Positions 24,401 to 32,740 of a stretch of DNA of 64,000 bases are shown here, piece after piece. Within the stretch, counting starts at the first letter, position 1. The number at the start of each line of letters is the position of its first letter. Below the pieces are notes generated by a model. That model made no database searches. It was not told where the DNA came from and saw only the letters and a program-made list of their open reading frames with translations. A program made the translations under genes and the position numbers. Source of the stretch: Desulfobacterales bacterium (GTDB lineage: Bacteria > Desulfobacterota > Desulfobacteria > Desulfobacterales > Desulfosarcinaceae); assembly GCA_016218685.1 (NCBI GenBank), contig JACRDD010000017.1:1-64000 (forward strand). Direction: 5' to 3'.

Positions 24401-24937
24401 CTGGGATTATCCACGGTCTACGGCATCGTCCAACAGAACAACGGCTTTATCGAAGTCGGCAGCGAACCGGGCAAGGGGACGGACTTTAAGATCTACCTGC
24501 CCCGGCACGCCGCTCAACCGACAGAGCTCCTCCCGGAGAGCGCCCAGGAGATGCCGTTGAGTCAGGGCGAAACGATCCTGCTGGCCGAAGACGATGCCTC
24601 TCTGCTGAACCTGTGCGAAAGGATGCTCAAGGAGTTGGGCTACACGGTCCTTTCGGCGAAAACCCCGGCTGGAGTGCTGCGCGTGGCCGAAATGCACGGC
24701 GGCCCCATCGAATTGCTCGTCACCGACGTGATCATGCCCGAAATGAACGGTCGGGATCTGTCCAAGCAGTTGCACAGCCGCCGCCCGGGTCTTAAAACCC
24801 TCTTCATGTCCGGTTACACCGCCGATGTCATCGCCCACCGGGAAGTACTGGACGAAGACGTGTGCTTCATTCCCAAACCGTTCACGAAAAGGGACCTGGC
24901 CGTCAAGATCCGGGAGGCGCTGGCGCAAGAACATTAA
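21461..24937 (+). CDS. Hybrid histidine kinase with two fused solute-binding domains
   Basis: A 1158-residue hybrid sensor of BvgS/EvgS-like design. A signal peptide (1-24) is followed by two tandem family-3 periplasmic binding domains (about 33-260 and 263-485), each with an IDYPPF- or QNYPPYEYL-type ligand-pocket start. After one membrane helix (about 492-515) come two PAS domains (about 540-650 and 660-775), a HisKA domain with H797, a HATPase domain (FFTTKGVGQGTGLGLSTVYGI) and a C-terminal receiver with D1089. The binding domains suggest sensing of amino acids or similar small polar compounds. No DNA-binding regulator is adjacent, and the receiver ends the protein. TGAGGT is a modest ribosome binding site before ATG 21461. 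Confidence 0.93.
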   Translation: MTFRGLFLFLIFLAMAAVAPDAGASENAATPNLTISSAAEIDYPPFCIVDADGRASGFSVELMRAALAAMGRPVTFRTGPWAEVKSWLARGEIQALPLVGRTPEREAVFDFTVPYMTLHGAIVVRKETADIRSLDDLNGRRVAVMENDNAEEFLRREDRGIEIHTTATFQEALRELSQGRHDAVVIQRLVALRLIQESGLSNLQILNQPIEGFRQDFCFAVREGDRETLALLNEGLALVIADGTYRYLYAKWFAALEPPNRRIVIGGDQNYPPYEYLDEDGRPAGYNVDLTRAIAAQVGLDIEIRLGPWHEIRDALARGEIDALQGMFYSAERDLTFDFTAPHVVNHNVSVVRQGEGPPPATLAELAGKRLIVEQGDIMHDFAVAQGLSERLAVARTQEGALAELAAGRYDCALVSRLTALYWIEKNGWKNLTVGKQPLLSSEYCYAVPQNHKALLAQLAEGLKVLDGNGEYRRIYEKWMGVYEETSPGFMVIFRYLALVAGPLLLLLLGFSLWSWSLRKEVGRRTLELASVSNRHLAILAAVPDIIMEVDGNKIYTWANQAGLDFFGEDVVGKEAADYFIGEQETYERVDRLFGGDESVIYVESWQRRKDGATRLLAWWCRVLKDKAGTVTGALSTARDITDRNQAEKAAVQAAREWQTTFDATKDAIWVLDRDHRVLRSNQAAERLFGLSKEQMLGRHCWEIMHGTNQAIHECPTRQAKQSLTRETLELKHGASWFSVTSDPILDAEGRYTGTVHIISDITERKREEIEREKMQAQFLQAQKMESVGRLAGGVAHDFNNMLSVILGYTEMALENLAPSEPMHADLMEIYKAANRSSAVTRQLLAFARKQTIAPLVIDLNETIEGMLKMLRRLIGEDIELQWKPGRARLFVKMDPSQIDQVLANLCVNARDAIKDVGRITIETNKATLDETDCADRAGFRPGDFVLLSVSDNGHGMDAQMLANIFEPFFTTKGVGQGTGLGLSTVYGIVQQNNGFIEVGSEPGKGTDFKIYLPRHAAQPTELLPESAQEMPLSQGETILLAEDDASLLNLCERMLKELGYTVLSAKTPAGVLRVAEMHGGPIELLVTDVIMPEMNGRDLSKQLHSRRPGLKTLFMSGYTADVIAHREVLDEDVCFIPKPFTKRDLAVKIREALAQEH

Positions 24938-24940
24938 AAA

Positions 24941-25810
24941 CTATCGGTTCGCCTGCGGAGGCATTTGCGTGGATTGCAGGATTTCCAACAAGTAGCCGTC
25001 GATGTCCTTGGCCAATCCATAGGTCGCGGGGGTGAAATTGGCCTTGCCTTTGGGGGCGACCAGGATCTCCAGGCCTTCTTCTTCAATGGCGCCGAGCGTG
25101 GCTCTGGGATCGTTCATCGCAAAGGTCAGTTTGAGCGGCAGGTCGGCATAATTCTTGGGCGCCAGGTAGTGCATCAGCACCACGGCCGAACCGCCGCCTT
25201 CATGGGCGTACTGTAGGATGATCTCATCCATGAGATAGGGGATCTTCAAGCGATACTGCTCGGTCATGCCCATCACGCGCGTGTAGAAATCGGCCGATGC
25301 TTCCAGGTCGTTGACGCCGATCCCCACGGCGCCCAGATAAGCGACGGTCAGCGTGGGGTCCTGCACCATTTCGATCCAATAGCCATCGGGGTCCGTGGCG
25401 ATGCCGACCACGACATTGCCCATGGTGGGCTGGGCTTTGGGTGGGGATACGATCCGCAGTCCCTCGGCGGCAATGGCCGCGGCCAGGGCGTACGCGTCCG
25501 GTACGTAGAACACCAGTTTGTCGGGATTGTTGGTGTAGTTGGGATGGCTATCGTCGGTATAGTGCAGCAGGACCACATCCGAGCCCTTGCTGTCGACAAA
25601 TTCCAGCACCACCTGTTCCAGGCCCTTTTGCCGCACGCAGGTTTTTACTTTCATGCCCATGACCCGGGTGTAGAAGTCGGTGGACTTCTCCAGATCGCTG
25701 ACGCCGATACCCGCCGCGACCAGCTTGGAGTCGGCCGGATGACAGCCAAAACACGCCAACATCATTGCCAAAAAAACCATTCCCAAAATCCAAAATTGTT
25801 TTGATTTCAT
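24941..25810 (-). CDS. Lipoprotein with two glyoxalase/VOC domains
   Basis: A 289-residue predicted lipoprotein: hydrophobic leader ending in a lipobox (ACFGC), then two tandem VOC domains (about 33-150 and 157-280). Both share a repeated IGVxDLExSxDFYTRVMGM start, evidence of internal duplication. Each repeat ends with an aspartate-glycine-tyrosine-(x)-x-E strand (DPDGYWIEM, DIDGYLLEI), the usual metal-ligand glutamate position. VOC proteins include glyoxalases, dioxygenases and binding proteins; an envelope-anchored version is unusual. ATG 25810 is chosen because AAGGAG is 8 nt upstream; ATG 25816 would be only 2 nt away. It converges with the upstream hybrid kinase, 3 bp apart. Confidence 0.85.
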   Translation of the reverse strand: MKSKQFWILGMVFLAMMLACFGCHPADSKLVAAGIGVSDLEKSTDFYTRVMGMKVKTCVRQKGLEQVVLEFVDSKGSDVVLLHYTDDSHPNYTNNPDKLVFYVPDAYALAAAIAAEGLRIVSPPKAQPTMGNVVVGIATDPDGYWIEMVQDPTLTVAYLGAVGIGVNDLEASADFYTRVMGMTEQYRLKIPYLMDEIILQYAHEGGGSAVVLMHYLAPKNYADLPLKLTFAMNDPRATLGAIEEEGLEILVAPKGKANFTPATYGLAKDIDGYLLEILQSTQMPPQANR

Positions 25811-26113
25811 CCTCATCTCTCCTTTTCAGCGTCATCGGTAGAATGCGGTGCGATTGCCCTCCGAGCCAAAGTCGGACGGCGCACCCTCGCGCACCTTTCA
25901 CCTTGAATCCAATCCGTTTTAGGGGAACTACCTCCGGGTGAGTCCCTTCAATCTAAGCAAGGAATATGCCTTGAAACAGAATGGCCCCTGTCCCAAGGCT
26001 ACGTGAAGATTCTGAAGATCGAAGCCTATGAGGGGTGTGTCATGGCACATCCAGCTTGTGGCACGTTCGTGTGCCGTGTCACAGGGGGGGCAGGACCGCG
26101 GCGGTGCGGCGAT
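25811..26113. other. 303-bp gap with small GGCAC/GTGCC palindromes, no gene
   Basis: The gap holds the upstream region of the VOC lipoprotein gene (minus) and the 3' flank of the hybrid kinase gene. Around 26040-26085 several short overlapping palindromes built on TGGCAC and GTGCC occur, for example GGCAC-N6-GTGCC. They resemble sigma-54 -24 elements but none has a GC at the required distance. No reading frame or clear terminator was found. Confidence 0.35.
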
Positions 26114-28276
26114 TCACCTCCGGCATGAGTCCAGCGCCTCGCGCACCTTTGCGGCCAGGGCTTTGATCATGAACGGTTTGTGCAGGAAGTGGACGCCCGG
26201 GGCCAGGACCCCGTGATGGGCAATGACGTTGGCGGTGTAGCCGGAGATAAACACGACGCCGATGTGGGGATAGATCGACCGTAAGCGCTGGGCCAGCTCA
26301 CGGCCGTTCATTTCGGGCATGATCACGTCTGTGATGAGCAGGTCGATCGTTCCGGCCTGGGCCGCGGCCAGGCGCAGGGCCTCCCCCGGCATGGTCGCTG
26401 CCAGCACGCGATAACCGAGCTTTTCGAGCATCCTTTGGTCCAGTGTCAGCAAGGACGGCTCGTCTTCCACCACCAGCAAGGTCTCGTGGCCGCCGGGGAT
26501 CGAGGCGTTCGGTTCTTCCTTCGGGGGTTGGGCTTTTTTGCTGCCGTGGCGCGGCAGGTAAATGGTGAAGGTGGCGCCTTTTCCCGGCTCGCTGGCGACA
26601 TCGATGTGGCCGCGGTTCTGTTTGATGATGCCGTAGATCATAGGCAACCCCATGCCCGTGCCTTTGTTGACGCCCTTGGTGGTGAAGAAGGGCTCGAAAA
26701 GGAGATTCTTGGTCTGCTCAGTCATGCCGCAGCCATTATCGCTGACAGTAAGCACGACATAATCGCCGGGAATGGCGCCTTCGGGGGGGCAGCTATTCTC
26801 CGCGTCGACCGTCGCATTGCCGGTTTTGATGGTGACGGTGCCGACCCCCTCGATGGCATCCCTGGCATTGGCGCACAGGTTGGTCAAAATCTGATCCACC
26901 TGGGAAGGGTCCATATGGACCGGCCAGATGTTCATGCCCGGCAGCCAGATCAACTGAATCTGCTCGCCGATGAGGCGCCGCAGCATGTTGAGCATGCCTT
27001 CCACGGCCTCGTTCAAGTCCAGCACCTGGGGCACGATCATCTGTTTGCGGGCAAAAGAGAGCAACTGACTGGTTAGGTCGGCGGAGAGCTGGGCGGCCTG
27101 CTGGATCTCTTTTAAAAAGTGGCGCGCGGATGGCGGCAGTTCCCCGCCGGCCAGGGCCAATTCGGCGTTGCCCAGGATGATGCTCAGCTTGTTGTTAAAA
27201 TCGTGGGCCACGCCGCCGGCCAGGCGGCCGATGGATTCCATCTTGCGCGCTTGCCGCAGTTGTTCTTCCGCCTGCTTGCGTGCGGTAATGTCGCGCCAGG
27301 TGACGATCCCGCCGATGATGTCGCCTGCGCCGTCGCGGATCGGCCCGGCCGAACAGAGTAACGGCAGGCTTTCGCCGCGCGCGTTGAGCCGAACGATTTC
27401 GACGTCCTTGATTACCTCGCCATGCCGAATGGCCCGCACCAGCGGCAGTTGCTCGAACGGCAAGGGGGTTTGGCCGTCGGTCTGGAACACCTCCCATTGC
27501 GCGGTGGCCTCTTCGATGGAGCGGGGCGCATAGGCAGCGCCGCGCAACGATTGACCGTATCGGCTGATGCGCATCACCTTCAGCGCTTTGTCCGCGATGG
27601 TGATGCCTTCCGGAACATGCTCCATCAGCGCCGAGAGCAGCCGGTCGCCCTTTTCGGCCTCGGCCAGCGCCTGGCGCAGGCCTTCTTGCGTGCGAAGCAG
27701 ATTTCTACCGGTGAAATACGAGATGGCGGCGTTGCTGGCAAGCAGCGCGAAGACCAATATCAGTGCCAATGCGAGGGCCTGGCGCCGTGCATCGGCGACG
27801 CGGGCCCGGCTGATACCGATGAGCTGCTGGGTATCGTCGGAGATGAATTGGGTCTTCATCCACAGCTGGGAGACGAAAACCGCATGCCGCTCGGCGCGCA
27901 TCTCGGTGGACACCGACGGGTCCAGGGCGCTGGTGATCAGTTTCTGGAGCGAGGTTGCAAGATCCTGCGCATTTTTTCTGATCTGGCGCACAAAATACTC
28001 TTCGCGGGCGTCCGTGAACGTCATCCCTTGAAGCAGGGCATCCAAGGAAACGCTCAGCGCCTTGATCTGGTGAATGGCGGTTGCATCCGACCTGATTTGA
28101 ACCCTGGTGGCGGTAACATGAAGGGCATGGATCTTGTTTTCAATCTCCTGATAGGTGCGGCCGCGCGCGGCTTCACGATCCAGATGCTGGAGGACCATGA
28201 AGACAACAGCGATAACCGCCATGGAAACCATGAGGGGGATGATAACGTTCAGCGCGAGTTTGGTTTCCGTTCGCAT
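26114..28276 (-). CDS. Membrane hybrid histidine kinase (PAS-HisKA-HATPase-REC)
   Basis: A 720-residue hybrid kinase. Two membrane helices (about 8-30 and 165-185) bracket a helical periplasmic domain of about 130 residues of the four-helix type. They are followed by a PAS domain (about 215-335), HisKA with H358 in GGVAHDFNNKLS, a HATPase domain (DNGCGM, then FFTTKGVNKGTGMGLPMIYGI) and a receiver with D650. It starts 4 bp after a substrate-binding lipoprotein gene, so that protein is probably its periplasmic ligand-presenting partner. No output regulator is adjacent. Confidence 0.92.
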   Translation of the reverse strand: MRTETKLALNVIIPLMVSMAVIAVVFMVLQHLDREAARGRTYQEIENKIHALHVTATRVQIRSDATAIHQIKALSVSLDALLQGMTFTDAREEYFVRQIRKNAQDLATSLQKLITSALDPSVSTEMRAERHAVFVSQLWMKTQFISDDTQQLIGISRARVADARRQALALALILVFALLASNAAISYFTGRNLLRTQEGLRQALAEAEKGDRLLSALMEHVPEGITIADKALKVMRISRYGQSLRGAAYAPRSIEEATAQWEVFQTDGQTPLPFEQLPLVRAIRHGEVIKDVEIVRLNARGESLPLLCSAGPIRDGAGDIIGGIVTWRDITARKQAEEQLRQARKMESIGRLAGGVAHDFNNKLSIILGNAELALAGGELPPSARHFLKEIQQAAQLSADLTSQLLSFARKQMIVPQVLDLNEAVEGMLNMLRRLIGEQIQLIWLPGMNIWPVHMDPSQVDQILTNLCANARDAIEGVGTVTIKTGNATVDAENSCPPEGAIPGDYVVLTVSDNGCGMTEQTKNLLFEPFFTTKGVNKGTGMGLPMIYGIIKQNRGHIDVASEPGKGATFTIYLPRHGSKKAQPPKEEPNASIPGGHETLLVVEDEPSLLTLDQRMLEKLGYRVLAATMPGEALRLAAAQAGTIDLLITDVIMPEMNGRELAQRLRSIYPHIGVVFISGYTANVIAHHGVLAPGVHFLHKPFMIKALAAKVREALDSCRR

Positions 28277-28280
28277 GGGC

Positions 28281-29285
28281 CTACCTGAAGAGGGTGATCA
28301 ATTGGGGTGCTGCCGCCTCCAGCGCGCCCGTATCCAGGAACGCCAATACATCGACCGAATTTGGGTTCCCGCCCGTTTTGCGCAGGTGCCACTGGAAAAA
28401 ATTGTCCAGGGAAATGACAATGGACTGGCCGAAGGATACGCTGATGCGGGTTCCCGGCCAGGTTTCTCTCAAGAATGCGGGGTCCAAGCCCCAATGGCGG
28501 GCAAGGATCGCTTGTGCCCCCGCCTCGTTGGCCACGGCAAACGTTTCGGCCTCGATGAGCGCCTCCATGAGCCTTCGCAACGGTTCGGAGGCGCCGGCGG
28601 GCGCTTGCCTGGCGGCCAGAAGGCAATGATAGGCGAGGTTGTTTTGGGGATCCCACAAGGTGGCGTTTGCTCCCAGGCGTTTTCTGGCGGTGAAGGCATC
28701 GCGGGCAAATGCGCAAACTGCGTCCACCTCGCCACTCACCACGGCCTCGGCTTGCCGTGCCGCGGGAATATTTACGGCCATGATCTCTGCGGGCGCTATA
28801 TTTTCCATGATTAGAAAAGCGTAGAGGAAATAGTCGGTTGTGGTGCCAGCGCTGAATCCCACGCGCTTGCCTTTAAGGTCCGAGGGGGTCCGAATGCCGC
28901 GGTCTTTGCGGGCCACGATCTGGCTCACGGTGGTCGAGCCGATGGAAGCCAAGACTCGCAGGGAGGGTTCTCCAAGGGCTTTCACGGCGAATGAGGCATC
29001 CGACACCGTGGCCGCCTGGGCTTGCCCGCGCAACACCGCTTCCATGGCATCCCGTCCGGAAGGATAAGGATCCATGGACACGGCCAAGCCCGCTGCCTTG
29101 AAATGGCCCTGATCATGGGCGATGGCGATGAGCCCCGAGTAAGGGGCCGGGTGCACGGCCAGGGAAAGCTTGATGGGCGGGCTTTGGGGTGGGCGCTTTT
29201 CGCCGGACGGGCATCCATGGAGGATCGGTATTGCGATCAGCAACAGCAGTGTACGCAGAGTTGTGTGATGGGGGCGGTTCCGCAT
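28281..29285 (-). CDS. NMT1/SsuA-like substrate-binding lipoprotein
   Basis: A 334-residue predicted lipoprotein (hydrophobic leader, lipobox ILHGC) of the nitrate/sulfonate/thiamine-precursor binding family. Typical elements are the FKAAGLAV segment, a GRDAMEAVLRGQAQAATVSDASFAV ligand-loop region and DLKGKRVGFSAGTTTDYF. ATG 29285 is selected because GGAG lies 6 nt upstream. No ABC permease or ATPase gene is present; instead a hybrid kinase follows 4 bp downstream, so the protein most likely works as a sensor subunit rather than in uptake. The ligand is unknown; sulfonates, nitrate and pyrimidine-type compounds are all possible for the family. Confidence 0.85.
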   Translation of the reverse strand: MRNRPHHTTLRTLLLLIAIPILHGCPSGEKRPPQSPPIKLSLAVHPAPYSGLIAIAHDQGHFKAAGLAVSMDPYPSGRDAMEAVLRGQAQAATVSDASFAVKALGEPSLRVLASIGSTTVSQIVARKDRGIRTPSDLKGKRVGFSAGTTTDYFLYAFLIMENIAPAEIMAVNIPAARQAEAVVSGEVDAVCAFARDAFTARKRLGANATLWDPQNNLAYHCLLAARQAPAGASEPLRRLMEALIEAETFAVANEAGAQAILARHWGLDPAFLRETWPGTRISVSFGQSIVISLDNFFQWHLRKTGGNPNSVDVLAFLDTGALEAAAPQLITLFR

Positions 29286-29405
29286 AAGTGCTCCAATTTG
29301 GGAGAGGCCCGGCATGCGGATATTTATTTAAAACTTTATCAGCAACATGCTCTGTGGAGCAACCCATATTCACGGTTCGTTGGGATCTGGTTGCCGCGGC
29401 CATCG

Positions 29406-29849
29406 TCACTGCTTGACCACCAGAACGGCGGTTCCCTCCAACGCCCGCACCAGGCGGATGCTGGTGTCGCCCAGCACGAACTCTTCGGCCTTGGACATGC
29501 GTTTGCGGCCCAGGACCACCAGATTGTAGTTCCCTTTGCGGACTTGATCGATGATGCCGTCGGCCACGGTGGGGTAGGGGGTGTCGACGATCGTAAGCAA
29601 GACCTGGTCCGGCCCGAACCCGGCCGCGATGAGCTGCTGGCGCGCCTTCTCCATCGCTTCGCGGATGCGGGTCGGCGCCGTCTGCATGAATTTCTTGCCC
29701 ATCATCTCCTCGCTGCCGGTGGGTTTGCGGAAGATGTGCAGCAAGGTGATGGCGCTCTGCTCGGGGCAGGCGGACATGCGCATCAGGCAATCCAAGGCTG
29801 CGTTGGAGCTATCGGAGTCGTTAAAGGCCATTAAAATCGAGCATTTCAT
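29406..29849 (-). CDS. UspA-family universal stress protein
   Basis: A 147-residue universal stress protein with a Rossmann-like fold. It has the N-terminal ILMAFNDSDSS strand-loop, the GIIDQVRKGNYNLVVLGRKRMS segment and a C-terminal VLVVKQ strand. The glycine-rich ATP loop is present in altered form (GRKRMSKAEEFVLGDTSIRLV). GGGGAGG precedes ATG 29849. It is the last gene of a four-gene operon behind a kinase-like protein, a GAF protein and VKOR-DsbA, which suggests a stress or redox signalling role. Confidence 0.88.
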   Translation of the reverse strand: MKCSILMAFNDSDSSNAALDCLMRMSACPEQSAITLLHIFRKPTGSEEMMGKKFMQTAPTRIREAMEKARQQLIAAGFGPDQVLLTIVDTPYPTVADGIIDQVRKGNYNLVVLGRKRMSKAEEFVLGDTSIRLVRALEGTAVLVVKQ

Positions 29850-29868
29850 GTCACGCCTCCCCTTGACC

Positions 29869-30780
29869 TCATAGCGAGTCAAGATACCCTTCCAGGTCTT
29901 CGACGATTTCCTGGGCGTTTTCATAAAAGACATCGGCTCCCCTGGCGAAATGGAGCAGCACGTTGTTGAGCATCGGCGGGATGTAGGGGTAGAGTTTGCG
30001 CAGGTTCACCAGGCGCGCCTTATGCAAAATGGAGAAATCCTCGTCCGTCAGTTGGTGGATGAGATCGCCGTAGGTGTAGTGGTCGGTGGCGAGCATGTAC
30101 TGATCGTGAAACCCTTTGCCGATGGAGTAGATCAGCAGATTGCCCAGTCCGATGATGTCCAGCCCGAAAGGATTCTCCTTGAGCTCGAAGTCATAGTCGA
30201 AATCGATCCACACATAGCGTCCGTCGTCGTAGGTCACGTAGACATGGTCGTTGCGCAGGTCGCCATGGCGGAATCCGTGCTGGTGCAAAAAACCGATGGC
30301 CTTGATGGCCGGGATCAGGCGCCGCAGGATATCCGGCAGGGCGGTCTGGAAGTAGATTTCGTGGGGCATGCGGAAGTTCTCCACCACATGGATGAGGAAA
30401 TTGACCCCGCGCACGATGTCCAGCACGCGCACGATATTGCCCCGGCTGTCGGTATAGGCCCTGCCTTGCATGAACTCCGGGCGTCCCGCCACCAGTTTCA
30501 GAATGGCGGCCTCCTTGGCCGGATCGCGGAAGCAGTGCACCGGCACGTTGCCTAGATTGGTCATGAACGATTCGGCAAACGAGAGCTTGAGGATCTTGCG
30601 CTCCCGGGTCTGCTGGTCCACGGCCTTTTTGACCCAGAACTTGGGATCTTCGATGCCGAAACGATACTCGCGCTCTTCGCCGGTCACCAGAAAACTGCGG
30701 CCGCCCAACTGGATTTCATCGCCGGGGCCGATGTCGTAGTAGTCGCTGGTATCGGTGAAGATGCGTCCGGTGGGTTCCAT
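29869..30780 (-). CDS. Eukaryotic-like protein kinase, atypical
   Basis: A 303-residue cytoplasmic protein with a protein-kinase fold. K65 sits in an ILKLSF strand where the ATP-binding lysine belongs. The catalytic loop reads HGDLRNDH with D174 and N177, and the metal-binding motif is DFD at 193-195. The usual glycine-rich loop is not obvious, and the C-lobe is short, so activity on proteins versus small molecules is open. About 40 N-terminal residues form a small beta-rich segment (DIGPGDEIQLGGRSFLVTG). It starts 6 bp after the GAF gene and ends 19 bp before UspA. Confidence 0.8.
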   Translation of the reverse strand: MEPTGRIFTDTSDYYDIGPGDEIQLGGRSFLVTGEEREYRFGIEDPKFWVKKAVDQQTRERKILKLSFAESFMTNLGNVPVHCFRDPAKEAAILKLVAGRPEFMQGRAYTDSRGNIVRVLDIVRGVNFLIHVVENFRMPHEIYFQTALPDILRRLIPAIKAIGFLHQHGFRHGDLRNDHVYVTYDDGRYVWIDFDYDFELKENPFGLDIIGLGNLLIYSIGKGFHDQYMLATDHYTYGDLIHQLTDEDFSILHKARLVNLRKLYPYIPPMLNNVLLHFARGADVFYENAQEIVEDLEGYLDSL

Positions 30781-30786
30781 GGTCCA

Positions 30787-31353
30787 TCATCCGCCCTGGC
30801 GCATGCGCGACGGCAGGTTGGCCATGGCGCCGCTGACTGTCATCAAGAAGTTGCGCAGGCCGTTGCCTTCGATCACCAGCCCGAGGTGCAGCGACATCAC
30901 CGAGATGGAATCCGCATCGTCGGGGTGCAGGGCGATGGTCTCTGCGTGATAGATGCGCAGCACCCCCACCACCGCGTTGCGGCTCTTGATGGGAAAGGAG
31001 TACATGGAACGGATCTTTTCGGCCCGGGCGGCTTCGGGGTACTGGATGCGCGGATCGCTCTGCATGTCTGGGACGAGGAAGGGCTCGCCCTTGACAAAGG
31101 CGTTGTCCTGCTCGCCCAGCAGCAGCGGCCCCTTCTTCAGGTAGCTCTCGCTGAGGCCGTAGCTGGCCACGCGGAAGAGCTGCCGTTCGGTTTCATCGTA
31201 GAGCATGATGCTCGCCCCCTTGATTTTGAAGGTGCGGGCGATGCCTTCCACCATGTGGTTCATGAGGATGTTCAGGTCCTCGTAGGTGGAGATGGCGCGG
31301 CTGATGGCCTTGAACTCCCTCAGGTCGAACCTTCTTTGGATCGCGTCGCTCAT
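30787..31353 (-). CDS. GAF-domain sensor protein
   Basis: A 188-residue protein that is essentially one GAF domain (about 20-165), with the LNILMNHMVEGIARTFKIKG helix and an FPIKSRNAVVGVLRIYHA strand. No output domain is attached, so it may act through its operon partner, the kinase-like protein 6 bp downstream. Its start overlaps the VKOR-DsbA stop (ATGA), so it is translationally coupled to a thiol-oxidation enzyme; a redox ligand is plausible but not visible. Confidence 0.85.
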   Translation of the reverse strand: MSDAIQRRFDLREFKAISRAISTYEDLNILMNHMVEGIARTFKIKGASIMLYDETERQLFRVASYGLSESYLKKGPLLLGEQDNAFVKGEPFLVPDMQSDPRIQYPEAARAEKIRSMYSFPIKSRNAVVGVLRIYHAETIALHPDDADSISVMSLHLGLVIEGNGLRNFLMTVSGAMANLPSRMRQGG

Positions 31354-32624
31354 GGCTTTTTTGCCTCCGCGGATTGGGTTTCCATATCGACGATCTTCTG
31401 GAGCGCTTCCAGACTCAGGCGCCCCTGGAATTTTTTCCGATTGATGAACACCGTGGGCGTACTGGTGATGCCGTAGCGGTGGGTCTGTTCGATCTGGTCC
31501 TGGAGTGTGCGGACCGTTTCGGGCCGTTGCAGGCATTGGATGAATGCTTCTTCGGACAATCCGGCCCGGAGCACCACCGAGCGGAAATCCTCGGGGGTCG
31601 GTTGGGGTTTGCGCAAGGCGAAGGCTTCCTTCTGGTAGGCATCCAGTCCGTCCTGCTCGGCGGCGCAGATGGCCCCGATGGCCAGATCGCAGGCTCCCCG
31701 GTGCATGGGGTTCTGCATGAAGCGGTTGCAGGCCATGTCCAGGGGCAGGTTTACGAAGCGGATGTTGATCTTGCCTGGGTTGGCTGCGGCCAGTTGATCC
31801 ATGAGATCGGCGGTATGGCCGCAATAAGGGCAGAGAAAGTCGGAGATTTCGATGACGGTCACCGGCGCGTCGGCCGGTCCGTGGACATGCAGGGTAGTGA
31901 AGGCGACCTGCTCGGGCTTCTGGCGGGCAAAGGCTTCCACGGCGCGCCGAACCTCTTTCTCTTTGTGCTCGGCGACAAACCGGGTTTTGCTTTGCTTCAG
32001 GTAGGCGTTGGCCTCCCGGGCCACTCCGGCGGCGGCCAGCACGACGATCAGGAGGGCCAGGGTGGCCGCGGCGGGAACGCGGCGAGCCGTCGGCGTGTTT
32101 TGGGGATTGCCCGGGGCCAAGGGCCGGAGCGGGTGGATGCGGGCGCGGAAGAGAAAACGGACGATGGCGGCGAAGAGCAGCAGGTTGAGGATGTAGGTCA
32201 ACAGGCACAGGGGGCACATGGCCTTGACAGCGCCCAGGGTGATGGCCAGCAGCACGAGTGCCTCGAGCACACCCAGCAGCGTTACCCAGAAGAGCGGGAC
32301 AGCGGCCGTTGGGCGCAGGCGGTCGGGGGTAAAAGCCAGGGCGCAGGCCAGCCAGAGGACGACCAGGTAGAAAAAGAGGCCGTAGATGGCCAGGGGCACC
32401 CCGAACAGGGCGGCGTAGCGGGATTTGGCGACGGTGGCGCAACTGAAGAAGGCGTTTTGGTCGCCGCAGGCCTGGGCGCTGAGGCGGTGGAAGATGGCCG
32501 GGCTGGCTTCGTCTACCTTGGGAAGATCGAGGTAGTAATACTCCTCGGCCAGGGTAAAGCTGGCGATTAACCCGATCAGGCAGAGTAGAATGAGGATCGC
32601 TGGGAAGATGGCTCGTTTGAACAT
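31350..32624 (-). CDS. VKOR-DsbA fusion, disulfide-forming enzyme
   Basis: A 424-residue membrane protein. The N-terminal vitamin K epoxide reductase domain (about 5-160) has four or five helices, loop cysteines C53 and C62, and active-site CPLC at 137-140. After a further helix (about 185-202), a DsbA/thioredoxin-fold domain (about 240-420) carries CPYC at 265-268 and the cis-proline TPTVF segment. The fusion should oxidise periplasmic thiols and hand the electrons to quinone. ATG 32624 is taken as the start since the first helix begins 10 residues later; the upstream ribosome binding site is weak. It heads the operon with GAF, kinase and UspA genes. Confidence 0.9.
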   Translation of the reverse strand: MFKRAIFPAILILLCLIGLIASFTLAEEYYYLDLPKVDEASPAIFHRLSAQACGDQNAFFSCATVAKSRYAALFGVPLAIYGLFFYLVVLWLACALAFTPDRLRPTAAVPLFWVTLLGVLEALVLLAITLGAVKAMCPLCLLTYILNLLLFAAIVRFLFRARIHPLRPLAPGNPQNTPTARRVPAAATLALLIVVLAAAGVAREANAYLKQSKTRFVAEHKEKEVRRAVEAFARQKPEQVAFTTLHVHGPADAPVTVIEISDFLCPYCGHTADLMDQLAAANPGKINIRFVNLPLDMACNRFMQNPMHRGACDLAIGAICAAEQDGLDAYQKEAFALRKPQPTPEDFRSVVLRAGLSEEAFIQCLQRPETVRTLQDQIEQTHRYGITSTPTVFINRKKFQGRLSLEALQKIVDMETQSAEAKKP

Positions 32625-32740
32625 GGCGTCACTTTTGGTTTTTGGTTGTCGTGGGCTGGGATGCTTGCCCGATGAAGCGCAATTGAGCTCTAATATGTGA
32701 TAATCGTTTGGGGAAATCAATATCCCAATCGGTGCTCGCC

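Noticed and set aside
26040-26085. Sigma-54 promoter based on TGGCAC elements
   Set aside because: The -24-like TGGCAC boxes have no GC dinucleotide 10 bases after the GG on either strand.
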